Origin: an uncultured Pseudoxanthomonas sp. | GTDB taxonomy: Bacteria; Pseudomonadota; Gammaproteobacteria; Xanthomonadales; Xanthomonadaceae | NCBI RefSeq assembly: GCF_946886695.1 | Contig: NZ_CAMPJD010000016.1 | Coordinates: forward strand, 16,573 to 80,572 | DNA: 64,000 bases | Direction: 5' to 3' | Shown here: piece after piece, positions 9,102-17,935 of the stretch | Layout of the letters: each line of letters begins with the position of its first letter | How positions within the stretch are numbered: the first letter of the stretch is position 1 | Made by a program: the position numbers and the translations under genes | The notes under the pieces: generated by a model | The model's database searches: none | The model's input: the letters and a program-made list of their open reading frames with translations, nothing else | Told to the model about the DNA's origin: nothing

Positions 9102-9755
9102 TTAGTCTTTGCGGGTCGCGAGCAGATCGGCCAATTGTTCGCGCAACGCCGTAACCTCGCCTTCCAACGCCGCGACGCGCGCTTCGAGTTCCGCATTCGC
9201 GGGCTCGCCGGCGAGCGAGGCGGACGGCAGCCGTGCCGCGATCGCGGCCACGTCCACCGGGCCGCCGAGCAGGTGCATGTAACGGTCCTCACGCTGGCCG
9301 GGCCCGCGCGGGATCTGCACGACCAGCGCAGGCTCGCGCTGGATCAGGCGCTCGAGGTGATGGCGCACGTCATCGGCATCGGCGAACTTGCACAGCCGCT
9401 CACTGCGCGCGAGCAGTTCGTGCACGGTCTGCGCGCCGCGCAGCATCAGCAAGCCCAGCAGCGCCGCCTGCTGTTGCGGAATGCCGAAGAAGGCCGCCGT
9501 TCGATGCTCGTAGCGCTCGGCGCGCGAGGAGAACACCTGCTTCGCCAACCCCTTCTGCTCCAGCTGACGCAACGCGTGGTTCACCGCGCCATGGTCCAGC
9601 GCCATCACCGGATCGCGCGCGGTCTTCTGGTTGGCGGCGACCTGCGCGGCGTTCACCGTCAGCGGATAGGTCTCCGGCGTGGTGGCTTCCTTCTCGATCA
9701 GACAGCCCAGCAGGCGGGCCTCGGCGGCATTCAGGACGGGGGTGGTGTCTTCCAT
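9102..9755 (-). CDS. yceH: YceH family protein (UPF0502, DUF480)
   Basis: The 217-residue product matches YceH in length and start ([24 protein letters not shown]). The family consists of two winged-helix domains; [23 protein letters not shown] is the recognition part of the first and [19 protein letters not shown] begins the second. The C-terminal 30 residues form a heptad-rich coiled coil ([20 protein letters not shown]). DNA or protein binding is likely but the physiological role is not established. The ATG at 9755 is chosen over the 31-residue upstream extension, which is not conserved-looking. It converges on the DinB-like gene with 3 bp between stops. Confidence 0.88.
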   Translation of the reverse strand: MEDTTPVLNAAEARLLGCLIEKEATTPETYPLTVNAAQVAANQKTARDPVMALDHGAVNHALRQLEQKGLAKQVFSSRAERYEHRTAAFFGIPQQQAALLGLLMLRGAQTVHELLARSERLCKFADADDVRHHLERLIQREPALVVQIPRGPGQREDRYMHLLGGPVDVAAIAARLPSASLAGEPANAELEARVAALEGEVTALREQLADLLATRKD

Positions 9756-9871
9756 GGGAAACCGATATCGGATGCGAGGGCGTGAAGGATAACCCGTGCC
9801 CTGCGCGGCACCTGACACCCGCTGCAACACAGGTTCGCTAGAATCCACGCACCTTGAAGACCGGATTGCCC

Positions 9872-10780
9872 ATGCGCGTTTCCCTGCTTGCCGCCGGCCT
9901 GGCGGTTTCGTTGCTGACCCTGTCCGCGTGCAAGCGCACCGAACCCGCGGCCGCGCCAGCGGATTCCGCTGCGCCCGCCGCCGCTGTGACGCCGGTGAAG
10001 CCGGCCGGCGCGCACGACAACCTCAACGCCGTGGCATGGGTGCAGACCTCGGTGGAATACCGTGCGATCACCACGCAGACCTTCCGTGCCGCCGCCGATC
10101 ACCTGGATGCCGCACTGAAGGAAAAGAACTGGGATGCGCTGGTGCCCGACGAGCGCGGCAACGCCGCCACCGGACTGAAGCCGGCCGTGGTGATGGATGT
10201 GGACGAGACGGTACTGGACAACTCGCCCTACCAGGCCCGCCTTATCCGGGACGGCAAGGAATACGACGAGATCAGCTGGGACCAGTGGGTCGCGGAGAAG
10301 AAAGCCAAGCCGTTGCCGGGCGTGGTGGACTTCGCCAAAGCCGCGGCCGAAAAGGGCGTGACCATCCTCTACATCTCCAACCGCGCCGTGCACCTGAAGG
10401 AAGCCACGCTGGCCAACCTGCGCGACGCTGGCCTGCCGGTCGCAGACGACAGCGTGTTCCTCGGCCTGGGCACGGTGCTGGAGGGCTGTGAGCAGAACGG
10501 CAGCGAGAAGAACTGCCGCCGCCGCCTGGCGGGGCAGAAATACCGCGTGCTGATGCAGTTCGGCGACCAGATCGGCGACTTCACCGAAGTGATGGCCAAC
10601 ACCCGCGAAGGCCGACAGGCCTTGTTCGACGAATACGACGACTGGTTCGGCGAGCGCTGGTGGATGCTCCCCAACCCGACCTACGGCTCGTGGGAACCCG
10701 CGCTCTTCAACAACGCCTGGGACCAGCCGGCGGCCGCCCGCACGCAGGCCAAGCGCGACGCGCTGGACTACGCGCCGTGA
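9872..10780 (+). CDS. Acid phosphatase lipoprotein, e(P4) / class C HAD family
   Basis: A 302-residue outer-membrane-type lipoprotein. The signal peptide ends in LTLSAC with Cys20 as lipidation site, followed by an Ala/Pro linker. The HAD nucleophile motif is [11 protein letters not shown] with Asp109 and Asp111, followed by YISNRAVH (motif II) and, further on, [11 protein letters not shown] carrying the motif III/IV acids. This is the e(P4) 5'-nucleotidase family, which in Haemophilus dephosphorylates NMN and other nucleotides at the surface. The ATG at 9872 is preferred to the in-frame TTG at 9854 because it opens the signal peptide directly. The stop codon overlaps the pyrF start (GTGA), so the two genes are probably co-transcribed. 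Confidence 0.88.
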   Translation: MRVSLLAAGLAVSLLTLSACKRTEPAAAPADSAAPAAAVTPVKPAGAHDNLNAVAWVQTSVEYRAITTQTFRAAADHLDAALKEKNWDALVPDERGNAATGLKPAVVMDVDETVLDNSPYQARLIRDGKEYDEISWDQWVAEKKAKPLPGVVDFAKAAAEKGVTILYISNRAVHLKEATLANLRDAGLPVADDSVFLGLGTVLEGCEQNGSEKNCRRRLAGQKYRVLMQFGDQIGDFTEVMANTREGRQALFDEYDDWFGERWWMLPNPTYGSWEPALFNNAWDQPAAARTQAKRDALDYAP

Positions 10781-11502
10781 GCGCGCGCGGCCCGGTCGCG
10801 CTGACGGCGCGCGAGCGCCTGATCTTCGCGCTGGACGCGCCGTCCGGTGCCGAAGCGCTGGCGTGGGTCGACCGGCTGGGCGATGCGGTGCAGTTCTACA
10901 AGATCGGCATGGAACTCCTGGCCAGCGGCGACTACTTCACGGTGCTGGACGAGCTCGCCCGGCGCGAGAAGCGCGTGTTCGTCGACCTGAAGTTCTTCGA
11001 CATCCCGGCCACCGTCGCCGGGGTGATCCGTGGCCTGTCGCGCTGGCCGGTGACCTACGCGACCATCCACGGCTGGCACGCCGGCATGATGGAAGCGGCC
11101 GCCGAAGCCCGTGGGGCTGACCTGCGCCTGCTCGCGGTAACGGTGCTGACCTCGATGGACGGCAGCGACCTGCGCGCCATGGGCATCAACAGTGGCGAAG
11201 CTGCCGACATCGTCGTGCAACGTGCGCTTGCCGCGCAGGCTTCCGGCATCGATGGCGTGATCTGCTCCGGGCAGGAAGCCGGCGTGATCCGCGCCGCTGC
11301 GGGCGCCGGCTTCTCCATTGTCTGCCCCGGCATCCGCCCGGGCGGCCCGGTGGGCGACGACCAGAAGCGCACCGTCGGCGTGGCCGAAGCGTTTGCCCTG
11401 GGTGCAGACGCCATCGTGGTGGGCCGGCCGATCAGCAAGGCAACCGATCCGCGCGCCGCCGCCGAGGCGATCCAGCTGGAAATCGCTGGTGCCATCAAAT
11501 AA
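10777..11502 (+). CDS. pyrF: Orotidine 5'-phosphate decarboxylase
   Basis: Catalyses the last step of UMP synthesis, OMP to UMP plus CO2. The 241-residue TIM barrel has LIFALDAP at the N-terminus, the catalytic DLKFFDIP motif (Asp70, Lys72, Asp75), the CSGQEAG segment and the phosphate-binding [12 protein letters not shown] near the C-terminus. GTG at 10777 is taken as start because it overlaps the TGA of the upstream phosphatase gene (GTGA) and gives the normal length; translational coupling is likely. A strong terminator lies 130-170 bp downstream. Confidence 0.95.
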   Translation: MSARGPVALTARERLIFALDAPSGAEALAWVDRLGDAVQFYKIGMELLASGDYFTVLDELARREKRVFVDLKFFDIPATVAGVIRGLSRWPVTYATIHGWHAGMMEAAAEARGADLRLLAVTVLTSMDGSDLRAMGINSGEAADIVVQRALAAQASGIDGVICSGQEAGVIRAAAGAGFSIVCPGIRPGGPVGDDQKRTVGVAEAFALGADAIVVGRPISKATDPRAAAEAIQLEIAGAIK

Positions 11503-11540
11503 TTCAATAACTTGCATATACTTATTTCAGGTATTGCCTT

Positions 11541-11670
11541 AGCATTCGGGCGCAGGTAGGCTGTGTCCATCCGGCCCTTGGGTCGGAGATGTGCCACAAC
11601 ACTTCGTCCTCCGGCTTCGGCCGGACTTCAGGAGGTCCGCGGGGTCGCAAGACACCCGGCCTCCTTTTTT
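11541..11670 (+). ncRNA. Candidate small RNA or attenuator leader downstream of pyrF
   Basis: The interval between pyrF and the next gene starts AT-rich (TATACT at 11517-11522) and then holds two very stable hairpins: a TTCG-loop hairpin with a 6-bp stem at 11610-11625 and a GCAA-loop hairpin at 11631-11664 followed by T6. CCTCC at 11608-11612 can also pair with GGAGG at 11631-11635, which is the 5' arm of the terminator, so the two folds exclude each other. That is either an attenuator for the lipoprotein gene at 11759 or the tail of a small RNA. The 5' end given is a guess. Confidence 0.3.
11631..11670 (+). terminator. Rho-independent terminator
   Basis: GGAGG at 11631-11635 pairs with CCTCC at 11660-11664. 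Inner pairs CC/GG and GGGGTC/GACACCC (one bulged A) close a GCAA tetraloop, and TTTTTT follows. It can end pyrF transcription or a small RNA. Confidence 0.8.
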
Positions 11671-11758
11671 ATTGCCTGCGCGGCGAGTTGCGACGGCCAT
11701 GCTTGCCGCCTTCCCCCGCTGCCGTGAAGATGCAGGGAGACTGGGGAGTCACCGCATC

Positions 11759-12706
11759 ATGTCCACGCCGTCCGCGTCCCGGCTGCGCGCGCTGGCCGCC
11801 TTCGGGCTGTCACTCGTCTTGCTCGCCGCCTGCAAACCCGAACCCGAAGAACTCGCCGGCGCCGCAAGCGAACCCGCCGCCGCCGTGCGCCAGTTGGCAA
11901 CGCACCTGCAGCGCAACGACCTGGTGGCCTTCGCGCGCGACGCCGTTCCCGCTGACGTGCATGCACGGCTGGACGCTGCCTGGCGACAGGGCCACAGTCG
12001 CTGGCCGCTGACCGAGCTGCCGCTGGACGACAAGCTGGTGCCGATGCTGGCCGCGCTGGCCGCGAAGGATTCGGAAAAGACGCTGCAACGCAGCTTCGAC
12101 CGACAATTCGGTCGGCAGGACCGCGACCTGAAGGAAGCCGCGCGTACGCTGAGCCTGTTCGGCGTGCAGTACGTGAAGAACGAAGGCGACTACACGCCGG
12201 AAGAACGCGACCACTACGCGCAGGTCATCGCCGCGCTTGGCGAGTGGGCGCAACAGGCGCCCTTGGGCGACCCGGCGCTGGCACGGACCACGCTGGCCCG
12301 GCTCGCACCCGCCGCCCGCACCAGCGGCCTGACCAGCGAAGACGCCCTGAGCCAGGCCGGCATGCAGGCAAGCCTGCAGCGGCTGACGCCGTTCTTCATC
12401 GAGACCAAGGCCACCTTCGCCCGCTACGGGTTGCCCCTGGATACGACCTTCAATGACCTGCGGACCGGTCTGGTCGAACAGAACGACGACACCGCCACGG
12501 TGCGCATCCACTATCCGTTGGCCGAACGCGAGATCGACACCGTGGTCAGCCTGACCCGGCGCGGCGGGCAGTGGTACCTGACCGACTACCTCCGCCATGC
12601 CGAGGACGTGCTGAAGGCAGTGCCTGCGCCCACGCCCCCGGTCGCACCACCCACCACCGAGATCCCTCCCGTCTCGCCGCAGGGCGATATCGATCCAGCG
12701 TCCTAG
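11759..12706 (+). CDS. Lipoprotein of unknown function
   Basis: A 315-residue protein with a clear lipobox (SLVLLAAC, Cys25) after a basic N-terminus, so a membrane-anchored periplasmic protein. The body is mainly helical and charged, and the C-terminal third (TATVRIHYPLAEREIDTVVSLTRRGGQWYLTDYLR) resembles an NTF2-like or DUF4878-type beta segment found in lipoproteins. The tail is proline-rich. The ATG at 11759 opens the signal peptide; the upstream in-frame extension crosses the terminator and was rejected. Function not recognised. Expression may depend on the leader hairpins upstream. Confidence 0.7.
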   Translation: MSTPSASRLRALAAFGLSLVLLAACKPEPEELAGAASEPAAAVRQLATHLQRNDLVAFARDAVPADVHARLDAAWRQGHSRWPLTELPLDDKLVPMLAALAAKDSEKTLQRSFDRQFGRQDRDLKEAARTLSLFGVQYVKNEGDYTPEERDHYAQVIAALGEWAQQAPLGDPALARTTLARLAPAARTSGLTSEDALSQAGMQASLQRLTPFFIETKATFARYGLPLDTTFNDLRTGLVEQNDDTATVRIHYPLAEREIDTVVSLTRRGGQWYLTDYLRHAEDVLKAVPAPTPPVAPPTTEIPPVSPQGDIDPAS

Positions 12707-12818
12707 GCCGTCGGCATCCGCCCCCGGTGCCGACGCAGGGCCCACTCGGCCGGTCCCCATGGACAGGGGCCGCCTGCCTGAACCTGTAACCGCTTCCCAG
12801 CCGGTCACGGGCGTGCGC

Positions 12819-12824
12819 CATAAT
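12819..12824 (+). promoter_or_regulatory. -10 box of plsB (leaderless layout)
   Basis: CATAAT followed by a 7-nt spacer and the ATG at 12832. The box supports that ATG as start, since an ATG at 12823 would overlap it. Confidence 0.45.
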
Positions 12825-12831
12825 GCGCCGG

Positions 12832-15507
12832 ATGCCTGAACAGAATCCCCTGCCGTTCCCGGACGCCCCGAAACCGACGCCGCCGGAAAAGACCCCGGGC
12901 GCGACGGACCCCGCCGCACCCGGAAGCACCCCGGACACCCCGGTGGTCGCCGATGCGCCCGTCACGGCAGGCGTCCCGATGACGCCGCCCGCCCATCGCC
13001 AGGCCAAGCGACCGTTGTGGGCCCGCCTGCTGGGCCGCCTGGCGGATCCGTGGCTGGCGTTGAACATCGAACCCGGCGTGCCGGCCGACCTGCTCGACGG
13101 CCGCCCGGTCTGCTACGTGCTGGAAGACTACGGCCTGTCCAATGCGCTGATCCTGGACCGCGCCTGCCGCGACGCCGGGCTGCCGTCGCCGCTGGTGCCG
13201 TTGCCGGTCGGCGGCAATCCGCTGGGCCGCAAGCGCGCCTACGTGGCGCTGTCGCGCCGCAATGCCAGCACGCTGATCCCCGACCAGGTCAGCGCCAAGA
13301 CCCATTCCGGCTCGCTGGCGCGGTTGCTGGAGGCGCACCGCACCACCCCGGGACTGGACGTGCAGCTGGTGCCGGTGTCGATCTTCGTCGGCCGCGCGCC
13401 GGACAAGCAGAGTGGTTGGTTCTCGGTGCTGTTCTCCGAAAACTGGGCCATCGTCGGCCGCTTCCGCCGGCTGCTGGCGATCCTGCTCAACGGCCGCGGC
13501 ACCATCGTGCGGTTCGCGCCGCCCGTTTCACTGCGCGGCACGGTCGATGAAGGCCTGGAACCGGAACGCACGGTGCGCAAGCTGTCGCGCGTGCTGCGTA
13601 CGCACTTCCACCGCATCCGCGAAGCCATCATCGGTCCCGACCTGTCCACACGCCGCCTGCTGGTGGACCAGGTGCTGGCCGCCGAACCGGTGAAGGAAGC
13701 CATCGTCGAGCAGGCACGCCGCGACAAGTCCAAGCCCGAGGACGCGTGGAAGAAGGCGCACGCGTATGCCTGGGAAATCGCCGCCGATTACTCCAACCCG
13801 GTGGTCCGCTCGGCCAGCTTCCTCTTGAGCCACGTCTGGAACCAGATCTACGACGGCGTGCTGGTGCACCACCTCGACAAGTTCAAGGAAGCCGCGCCCG
13901 GCCACGAAGTCGTCTACGTGCCCTGCCACCGCAGCCACATGGACTACCTGCTGCTGTCGTACCTGCTGTACGAACGCGGCATCGTGCCGCCGCACATCGC
14001 GGCAGGCATCAACCTCAACCTGCCGGTGGTCGGCACGCTGCTGCGCAAGGGCGGCGCCTTCTTCATGCGTCGCAGTTTCCGTGGCAATCCGCTGTACTCG
14101 GCGGTGTTCACCGAATACGTGGCGCAGCTGGTGTCCGGCGGCTACTCGCTGGAGTACTTCATCGAAGGCGGGCGCTCGCGCACCGGCCGGCTGCTGCCGC
14201 CGAAGGGCGGCATGATCTCGATGACGTTGCGCGCGTTCCTGCGCCAGCCGCGCAAGCCGGTGCTGTTCCAGCCGGTCTACATCGGTTACGAGAAGCTGCT
14301 GGAAGGCACCAGCTACCTGGACGAACTGAGTGGCCGGCCAAAGGAAAAGGAATCCATCTGGGCCGTGTTGTGGGGCATCCCCAAGGTGCTGCGGCAGAAC
14401 TACGGCCAGGTGGTGGTGAACTTCGGCGAACCCATTCCATTGAACGACGCCCTGGCCAAGTACGCACCCGAGTGGGACGGCACGCCGGTGGGCGAAGAGG
14501 AAAAGCCCGCGTGGCTGTCCGAGATCGTGGATGCGCTGGCCCAGCAGATCCAGGTCAACATCAACCGCGCCGCCGACGTGAACCCGATCAACCTGCTGGC
14601 GCTGGCGCTGCTGTCCACGCCCAAGCACGCGATGGGCGAAGCCGACCTGATCGCGCAGATCGAACTGTCCAAGACGCTGCTGGCGGAACTGCCGTATTCC
14701 GATCGCGTGACCGTCACCCCGCACTCGCCCGACCGCATCATCTCCCATGCCGAGGAGATCAACATGCTGCAGCGGATCAAGCATCCACTCGGCGATGTGC
14801 TGAGCGTGGACGACGATACCGCCGTCTTGCTGAGTTACTACCGCAACAACGTACTGCACCTGTTCACGGCCTCGTCGTGGATCGCCTGCTGCTTCCAGAA
14901 CAACCGCCGCATGAGCCGTGCCGGCGTACTGCGCCTGGGCCGCACGCTGTATCCGTTCCTGCAGGAGGAATTGTTCCTGCCATGGAGCGAGGACGAGTTC
15001 GCCGAACGCATGGAACGCACCATCGAGGTGTTCATCCGCGAAGGCCTGCTGCAACAGGTCAACGACGACGACGGCGGCATCCTCGCGCGCAGCGCGGGGC
15101 AGACCGACGAAGTGTTCCGGCTGCGCGCGATCGGCCACTCGCTGCAGCAGGCGTTCGAGCGCTACTACATCGCCATCTCGGTGCTGGTGAAGAACGGCCC
15201 CGGCACGCTGGGCGCCGCCGAGCTGGAGAGCCTTTGCCAGCAAGCAGCGCAACGCCTCAGCCTGCTCTACGCACCTGCTGCGCCTGAGTTCTTCGACAAG
15301 ACGCTGTTCCGCGGCTTCATCCAGAAACTGCGCGAACTGAAGCTGGTCTGGCCCGACGAGAACAGCAAGCTGCTGTTCGACGAACGCCTGGACGCCTGGG
15401 CGCGCGACGCCAAGGCCATCCTCGGCCGCGAACTGCGCCACACCATCGAGAAGGTCAGTCCGGAAGCCGCCAAACCGGCCGAGCCGACACCGACGCCGCA
15501 GGACTGA
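12832..15507 (+). CDS. plsB: Glycerol-3-phosphate 1-O-acyltransferase
   Basis: Makes lysophosphatidic acid from glycerol 3-phosphate and acyl-ACP or acyl-CoA at the inner membrane, the first step of phospholipid synthesis. The 891-residue length fits PlsB of this group. The acyltransferase signatures are all present: HRSHMD (His366, Asp371), GAFFMRRSFRG, the FIEGGRSRTGRLLPPKGG block and VLFQPVYIGYEKL. The first 60 residues are proline-rich and variable. The ATG at 12832 is preferred over 12823 because of the -10 box 7 nt upstream of it. It converges on the acyltransferase-like gene at 15594. Confidence 0.95.
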   Translation: MPEQNPLPFPDAPKPTPPEKTPGATDPAAPGSTPDTPVVADAPVTAGVPMTPPAHRQAKRPLWARLLGRLADPWLALNIEPGVPADLLDGRPVCYVLEDYGLSNALILDRACRDAGLPSPLVPLPVGGNPLGRKRAYVALSRRNASTLIPDQVSAKTHSGSLARLLEAHRTTPGLDVQLVPVSIFVGRAPDKQSGWFSVLFSENWAIVGRFRRLLAILLNGRGTIVRFAPPVSLRGTVDEGLEPERTVRKLSRVLRTHFHRIREAIIGPDLSTRRLLVDQVLAAEPVKEAIVEQARRDKSKPEDAWKKAHAYAWEIAADYSNPVVRSASFLLSHVWNQIYDGVLVHHLDKFKEAAPGHEVVYVPCHRSHMDYLLLSYLLYERGIVPPHIAAGINLNLPVVGTLLRKGGAFFMRRSFRGNPLYSAVFTEYVAQLVSGGYSLEYFIEGGRSRTGRLLPPKGGMISMTLRAFLRQPRKPVLFQPVYIGYEKLLEGTSYLDELSGRPKEKESIWAVLWGIPKVLRQNYGQVVVNFGEPIPLNDALAKYAPEWDGTPVGEEEKPAWLSEIVDALAQQIQVNINRAADVNPINLLALALLSTPKHAMGEADLIAQIELSKTLLAELPYSDRVTVTPHSPDRIISHAEEINMLQRIKHPLGDVLSVDDDTAVLLSYYRNNVLHLFTASSWIACCFQNNRRMSRAGVLRLGRTLYPFLQEELFLPWSEDEFAERMERTIEVFIREGLLQQVNDDDGGILARSAGQTDEVFRLRAIGHSLQQAFERYYIAISVLVKNGPGTLGAAELESLCQQAAQRLSLLYAPAAPEFFDKTLFRGFIQKLRELKLVWPDENSKLLFDERLDAWARDAKAILGRELRHTIEKVSPEAAKPAEPTPTPQD

Positions 15508-15593
15508 GGTCCTGCTACCGGAGGCTGATGGTCACGCCCGCCGCATCACGCAGGACGTAACCGGCCGGTTTCGTTTTCGCTTGGCAGTACCGC

Positions 15594-16313
15594 TCAGGAG
15601 ACCGCACTGAACGAGCGCGTCAGCCACGCCTTCGCCGGCAGCGCGCGCGAGGGATCGCGTACCAGGCGGTGCAACGGCGAGCCGCATTCGGACAGATAGG
15701 GCTCGTCTTCGATCACCAGCACCATCCGCAGCAGGTCCACGCCGCCCGGCAGGATGGCCGGGGGCAGGTATTCGCGGAAGCCATAGTGCTCGAACACATC
15801 GTGCAGGAACGGCTCGCATGCCAGCAGACAGAACTGGATGCGGTTTTCCTGCGCCCAGCGGTACGCCTCTTCCATCAACCGGTCCACCACCGGCTTGCTG
15901 CGCTGGTCGGCCTGCACGGCGAAACGCGTACCCACCGCGACCTGCGCCAGGGGCCAGGAGCGCGCGAAGGCGTCGATCTGGAACAGGCTGCCGTACTCCA
16001 CCTGCACGGCCAGCGGCGCGAAGTCGTGCAGGCGCAGGGTGGCGATCGCCTGCGTACCCTTTTCCACCGCCAGGGTGGTGCCGCACGCGTCCAGACCGTC
16101 GGTGACACGCTTGCTCCGGTCGCCGAACTGGCCTCGCTCGTGGAAATACACCTCGCGCCGCAGGCGCGGCACGTCACCCAGAGAATCGCCCGGCGCGAAG
16201 CGATGCATGCGCAGACCCAGCCCGGCCGTCGCCTCGTCCGCTGACGCCGCCACGAGCCGTGCCTCGCGGACCGACGATGGCCTGCGGTGATTGAACGGTT
16301 TGTCCTGCTCCAT
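15594..16313 (-). CDS. GNAT-fold N-acyltransferase, FeeM / autoinducer-synthase-like
   Basis: A 239-residue protein of the fold shared by N-acyl amino acid synthases (FeeM), the acyltransferases linked to PEP-CTERM/exosortase loci, and LuxI-type autoinducer synthases. Visible blocks are LRREVYFHERG (residues about 60-70), AIATLRLHDF, the central VAVGTRFAVQADQRSKPVVDRL, and CEPFLHDVFEHYGFREYLPP. Such enzymes take an acyl chain from acyl-ACP and join it to an amino compound. No exosortase, luxR or biosynthetic partner is adjacent, so the product is unknown. The ATG at 16313 has GGGAG just upstream. It converges on plsB, another acyl-donor enzyme, with 86 bp between stops. Confidence 0.7.
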   Translation of the reverse strand: MEQDKPFNHRRPSSVREARLVAASADEATAGLGLRMHRFAPGDSLGDVPRLRREVYFHERGQFGDRSKRVTDGLDACGTTLAVEKGTQAIATLRLHDFAPLAVQVEYGSLFQIDAFARSWPLAQVAVGTRFAVQADQRSKPVVDRLMEEAYRWAQENRIQFCLLACEPFLHDVFEHYGFREYLPPAILPGGVDLLRMVLVIEDEPYLSECGSPLHRLVRDPSRALPAKAWLTRSFSAVS

Positions 16314-16518
16314 GCCACTCCCTCGCCACGGCGTCGGAGGCGCACGCAGCCAGTCATTGGGAACCGCGGCGCCGGCAGGACGGCAAACGGTCAGTCGTAG
16401 GGAAAACCCCCACGCCGGGAAATCAAGCAAGCATCGGGCCAACTGCGCCGACCGTCCCGGAGGGGAACCACGGGGGCTACGGACGGGTATTTCAGGCTTC
16501 TGGCGACCCCGACGTGCG

Positions 16519-16532
16519 GGACGCATGCGTCC
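16519..16532. promoter_or_regulatory. 14-bp perfect palindrome upstream of the FeeM-like gene
   Basis: GGACGCATGCGTCC lies in the 276-bp gap between the FeeM-like gene and the small gene at 16590. Length and symmetry suit a dimeric repressor site, but no regulator is known. The rest of the gap shows nothing I can name. Confidence 0.25.
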
Positions 16533-16589
16533 GCGCCGGCAAGGGGTGACGCGCAGCGTCAGATCCGGGCTGTCGTGCGGCGCGCGGAC

Positions 16590-16811
16590 TCAGGCCGGCT
16601 CGTCGGGAATCAACGCGCTCTCCAGCCGCGCGATGCAGTCCTTCAGCCACAGCTTGCGCTTCTTCAGGCGCTTGATCGCCACCTCGTCGGCGTCGGCATC
16701 ATCCACCAGGCGCGCGATCGCCTCGTCCAGCTCGCGGTGCTCGAGCTTGAGTTCGGTGACCTTCTGGGTGATGTCGGCGGGGTTGCTGATCTCCACGCGG
16801 CGAGCGTACAC
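16590..16811 (-). CDS. DUF465 / YdcH-like small coiled-coil protein
   Basis: A small, almost entirely helical protein of about 73 residues. The body [22 protein letters not shown] followed by [21 protein letters not shown] is the DUF465 signature, a short antiparallel coiled coil. Its role is not established. The start is uncertain: GTG at 16811 is used here, GTG at 16796 gives a more typical VEISNP beginning, and a TTG at 16847 would overlap the ttcA promoter. It is divergent from ttcA. Confidence 0.75.
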   Translation of the reverse strand: MYARRVEISNPADITQKVTELKLEHRELDEAIARLVDDADADEVAIKRLKKRKLWLKDCIARLESALIPDEPA

Positions 16812-16842
16812 CGGCGGCGGCAAGGGCGTCACCGCACCCCGG

Positions 16843-16848
16843 TACAAT
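16843..16848 (+). promoter_or_regulatory. -10 box of ttcA (leaderless layout)
   Basis: TACAAT followed by a 7-nt spacer (GACGCCC) and the ATG at 16856. The position implies transcription starting at or beside the ATG. Confidence 0.5.
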
Positions 16849-16855
16849 GACGCCC

Positions 16856-17770
16856 ATGAGTACCGTCCTGCCCTTGCCCGACCCCGTCCTGCGCCGCCCT
16901 GCCACCGATCCGCGCCGCGCCGCGCACGAACAGGGCAAGCTGGCCAAGCGGTTGCGCCGCCAGGTGGGCCAGGCGATCGCCGACTTCGGCATGATCGAGG
17001 AGGGCGACAAGGTCATGGTGTGCCTGTCCGGCGGCAAGGACAGCTACACGATGCTGGACATCCTGCTGCAACTGCAGAAGAAGGCGCCGGTCAGCTTCGA
17101 ACTGGTCGCGGTCAACCTGGACCAGAAGCAGCCGGACTTTCCCGAGCACGTGCTGCCGGACTACCTGGAACGTGTGGGCGTGCCGTACCACATCATCGAG
17201 CAGGACACGTATTCGGTGGTCAGCCGGGTGATTCCGGAGGGCAAGACCATGTGTTCGCTGTGCTCGCGCCTGCGCCGTGGCGCGCTGTACAGCTACGCCG
17301 AGGAGAACGGCTTCACCAAGATCGCGTTGGGCCATCACCGCGACGACCTTGTGGCCACGTTCTTCCTGAACATGTTCTTCCACGCCAAACTCTCCGGCAT
17401 GCCGCCCAAGCTGCTGTCCGACAACGGCAGGCACGTGGTGATCCGCCCGCTGGCCTATGCGCGCGAAGACGACATCGCCCAGTACGCCGAGGCGAAGGCA
17501 TTCCCCATCATTCCCTGCAACCTGTGCGGCAGCCAGGAAAACCTGCAGCGCAAGCAGGTCAAGAAGATGATGGATGCGTGGGAGCGCGAGACCCCCGGCC
17601 GCATCGAGACCATCGCGCGCGCGCTGGGCGATATCCGTCCGTCGCAGCTCAGCGATCCGAAGCTGTTCGATTTCCTTTCACTGGGCCACCGCGACGGCGC
17701 CGCCTTGCCCGATGCGCAGGCATGGCTGGCGGGCGAACCGCGCCCCACCTTGGCGGACGAGGACACCTGA
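16856..17770 (+). CDS. ttcA: tRNA 2-thiocytidine biosynthesis protein TtcA
   Basis: Thiolates cytidine 32 of certain tRNAs using ATP and an iron-sulfur cluster. The 304-residue product has the PP-loop SGGKDS at residues 58-63 and two CxxC pairs that bind the cluster, Cys133/Cys136 ([11 protein letters not shown]) and Cys221/Cys224 ([14 protein letters not shown]), plus the family block [17 protein letters not shown]. The ATG at 16856 is supported by the -10 box 7 nt upstream; an ATG three codons earlier overlaps that box. A substrate in this same chromosome may be the tRNA-Arg at 50560, whose position 32 is, however, T. Confidence 0.95.
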   Translation: MSTVLPLPDPVLRRPATDPRRAAHEQGKLAKRLRRQVGQAIADFGMIEEGDKVMVCLSGGKDSYTMLDILLQLQKKAPVSFELVAVNLDQKQPDFPEHVLPDYLERVGVPYHIIEQDTYSVVSRVIPEGKTMCSLCSRLRRGALYSYAEENGFTKIALGHHRDDLVATFFLNMFFHAKLSGMPPKLLSDNGRHVVIRPLAYAREDDIAQYAEAKAFPIIPCNLCGSQENLQRKQVKKMMDAWERETPGRIETIARALGDIRPSQLSDPKLFDFLSLGHRDGAALPDAQAWLAGEPRPTLADEDT

Positions 17771-17786
17771 CCTCGCCACACACCTG

Positions 17787-17886
17787 CCGTCATCCTGGCG
17801 AAAGCCGGATCCATGCTGCTCTAGCGCTCCAGCGGGCTGGCGGACAGCAGAAGCAGAATGGATCCCGGAATTCGCCGGGACGGCGG
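17787..17886. repeat. REP-type inverted repeat pair between ttcA and rdgC
   Basis: The left arm CCGTCATCCTGGCGAAAGCC (17787-17806, continuing to GGATCCAT) is matched by the inverted right arm at 17858-17886 (reverse complement CCGCCGTCCCGGCGAATTCC, continuing to GGGATCCATT). The sequence resembles the CGTCATTCCCGCGAA-type intergenic repeats of many proteobacteria. The 44 bp between the arms carry no feature. Confidence 0.75.
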
Positions 17887-17935
17887 GCAAAGCAACAACA
17901 CGCATCCCCCTCATTTACCGGACCCTGATTCCCTG

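Noticed and set aside
11591..11758. N-terminal extension of the lipoprotein gene
   Set aside because: It would translate through the terminator hairpin and place the signal peptide 56 residues inside the protein.
13528..15441. Long antisense reading frame (637 codons) opposite plsB
   Set aside because: It mirrors a confidently identified gene on the other strand and has the His/Gln/Val-rich composition typical of antisense frames in GC-rich DNA, with no recognisable domain.
15594..16313. Acyl-homoserine lactone synthase (LuxI) identity
   Set aside because: The protein shares the fold but the conserved LuxI charged residues could not be aligned with confidence and no luxR is adjacent; FeeM-like is the safer label.
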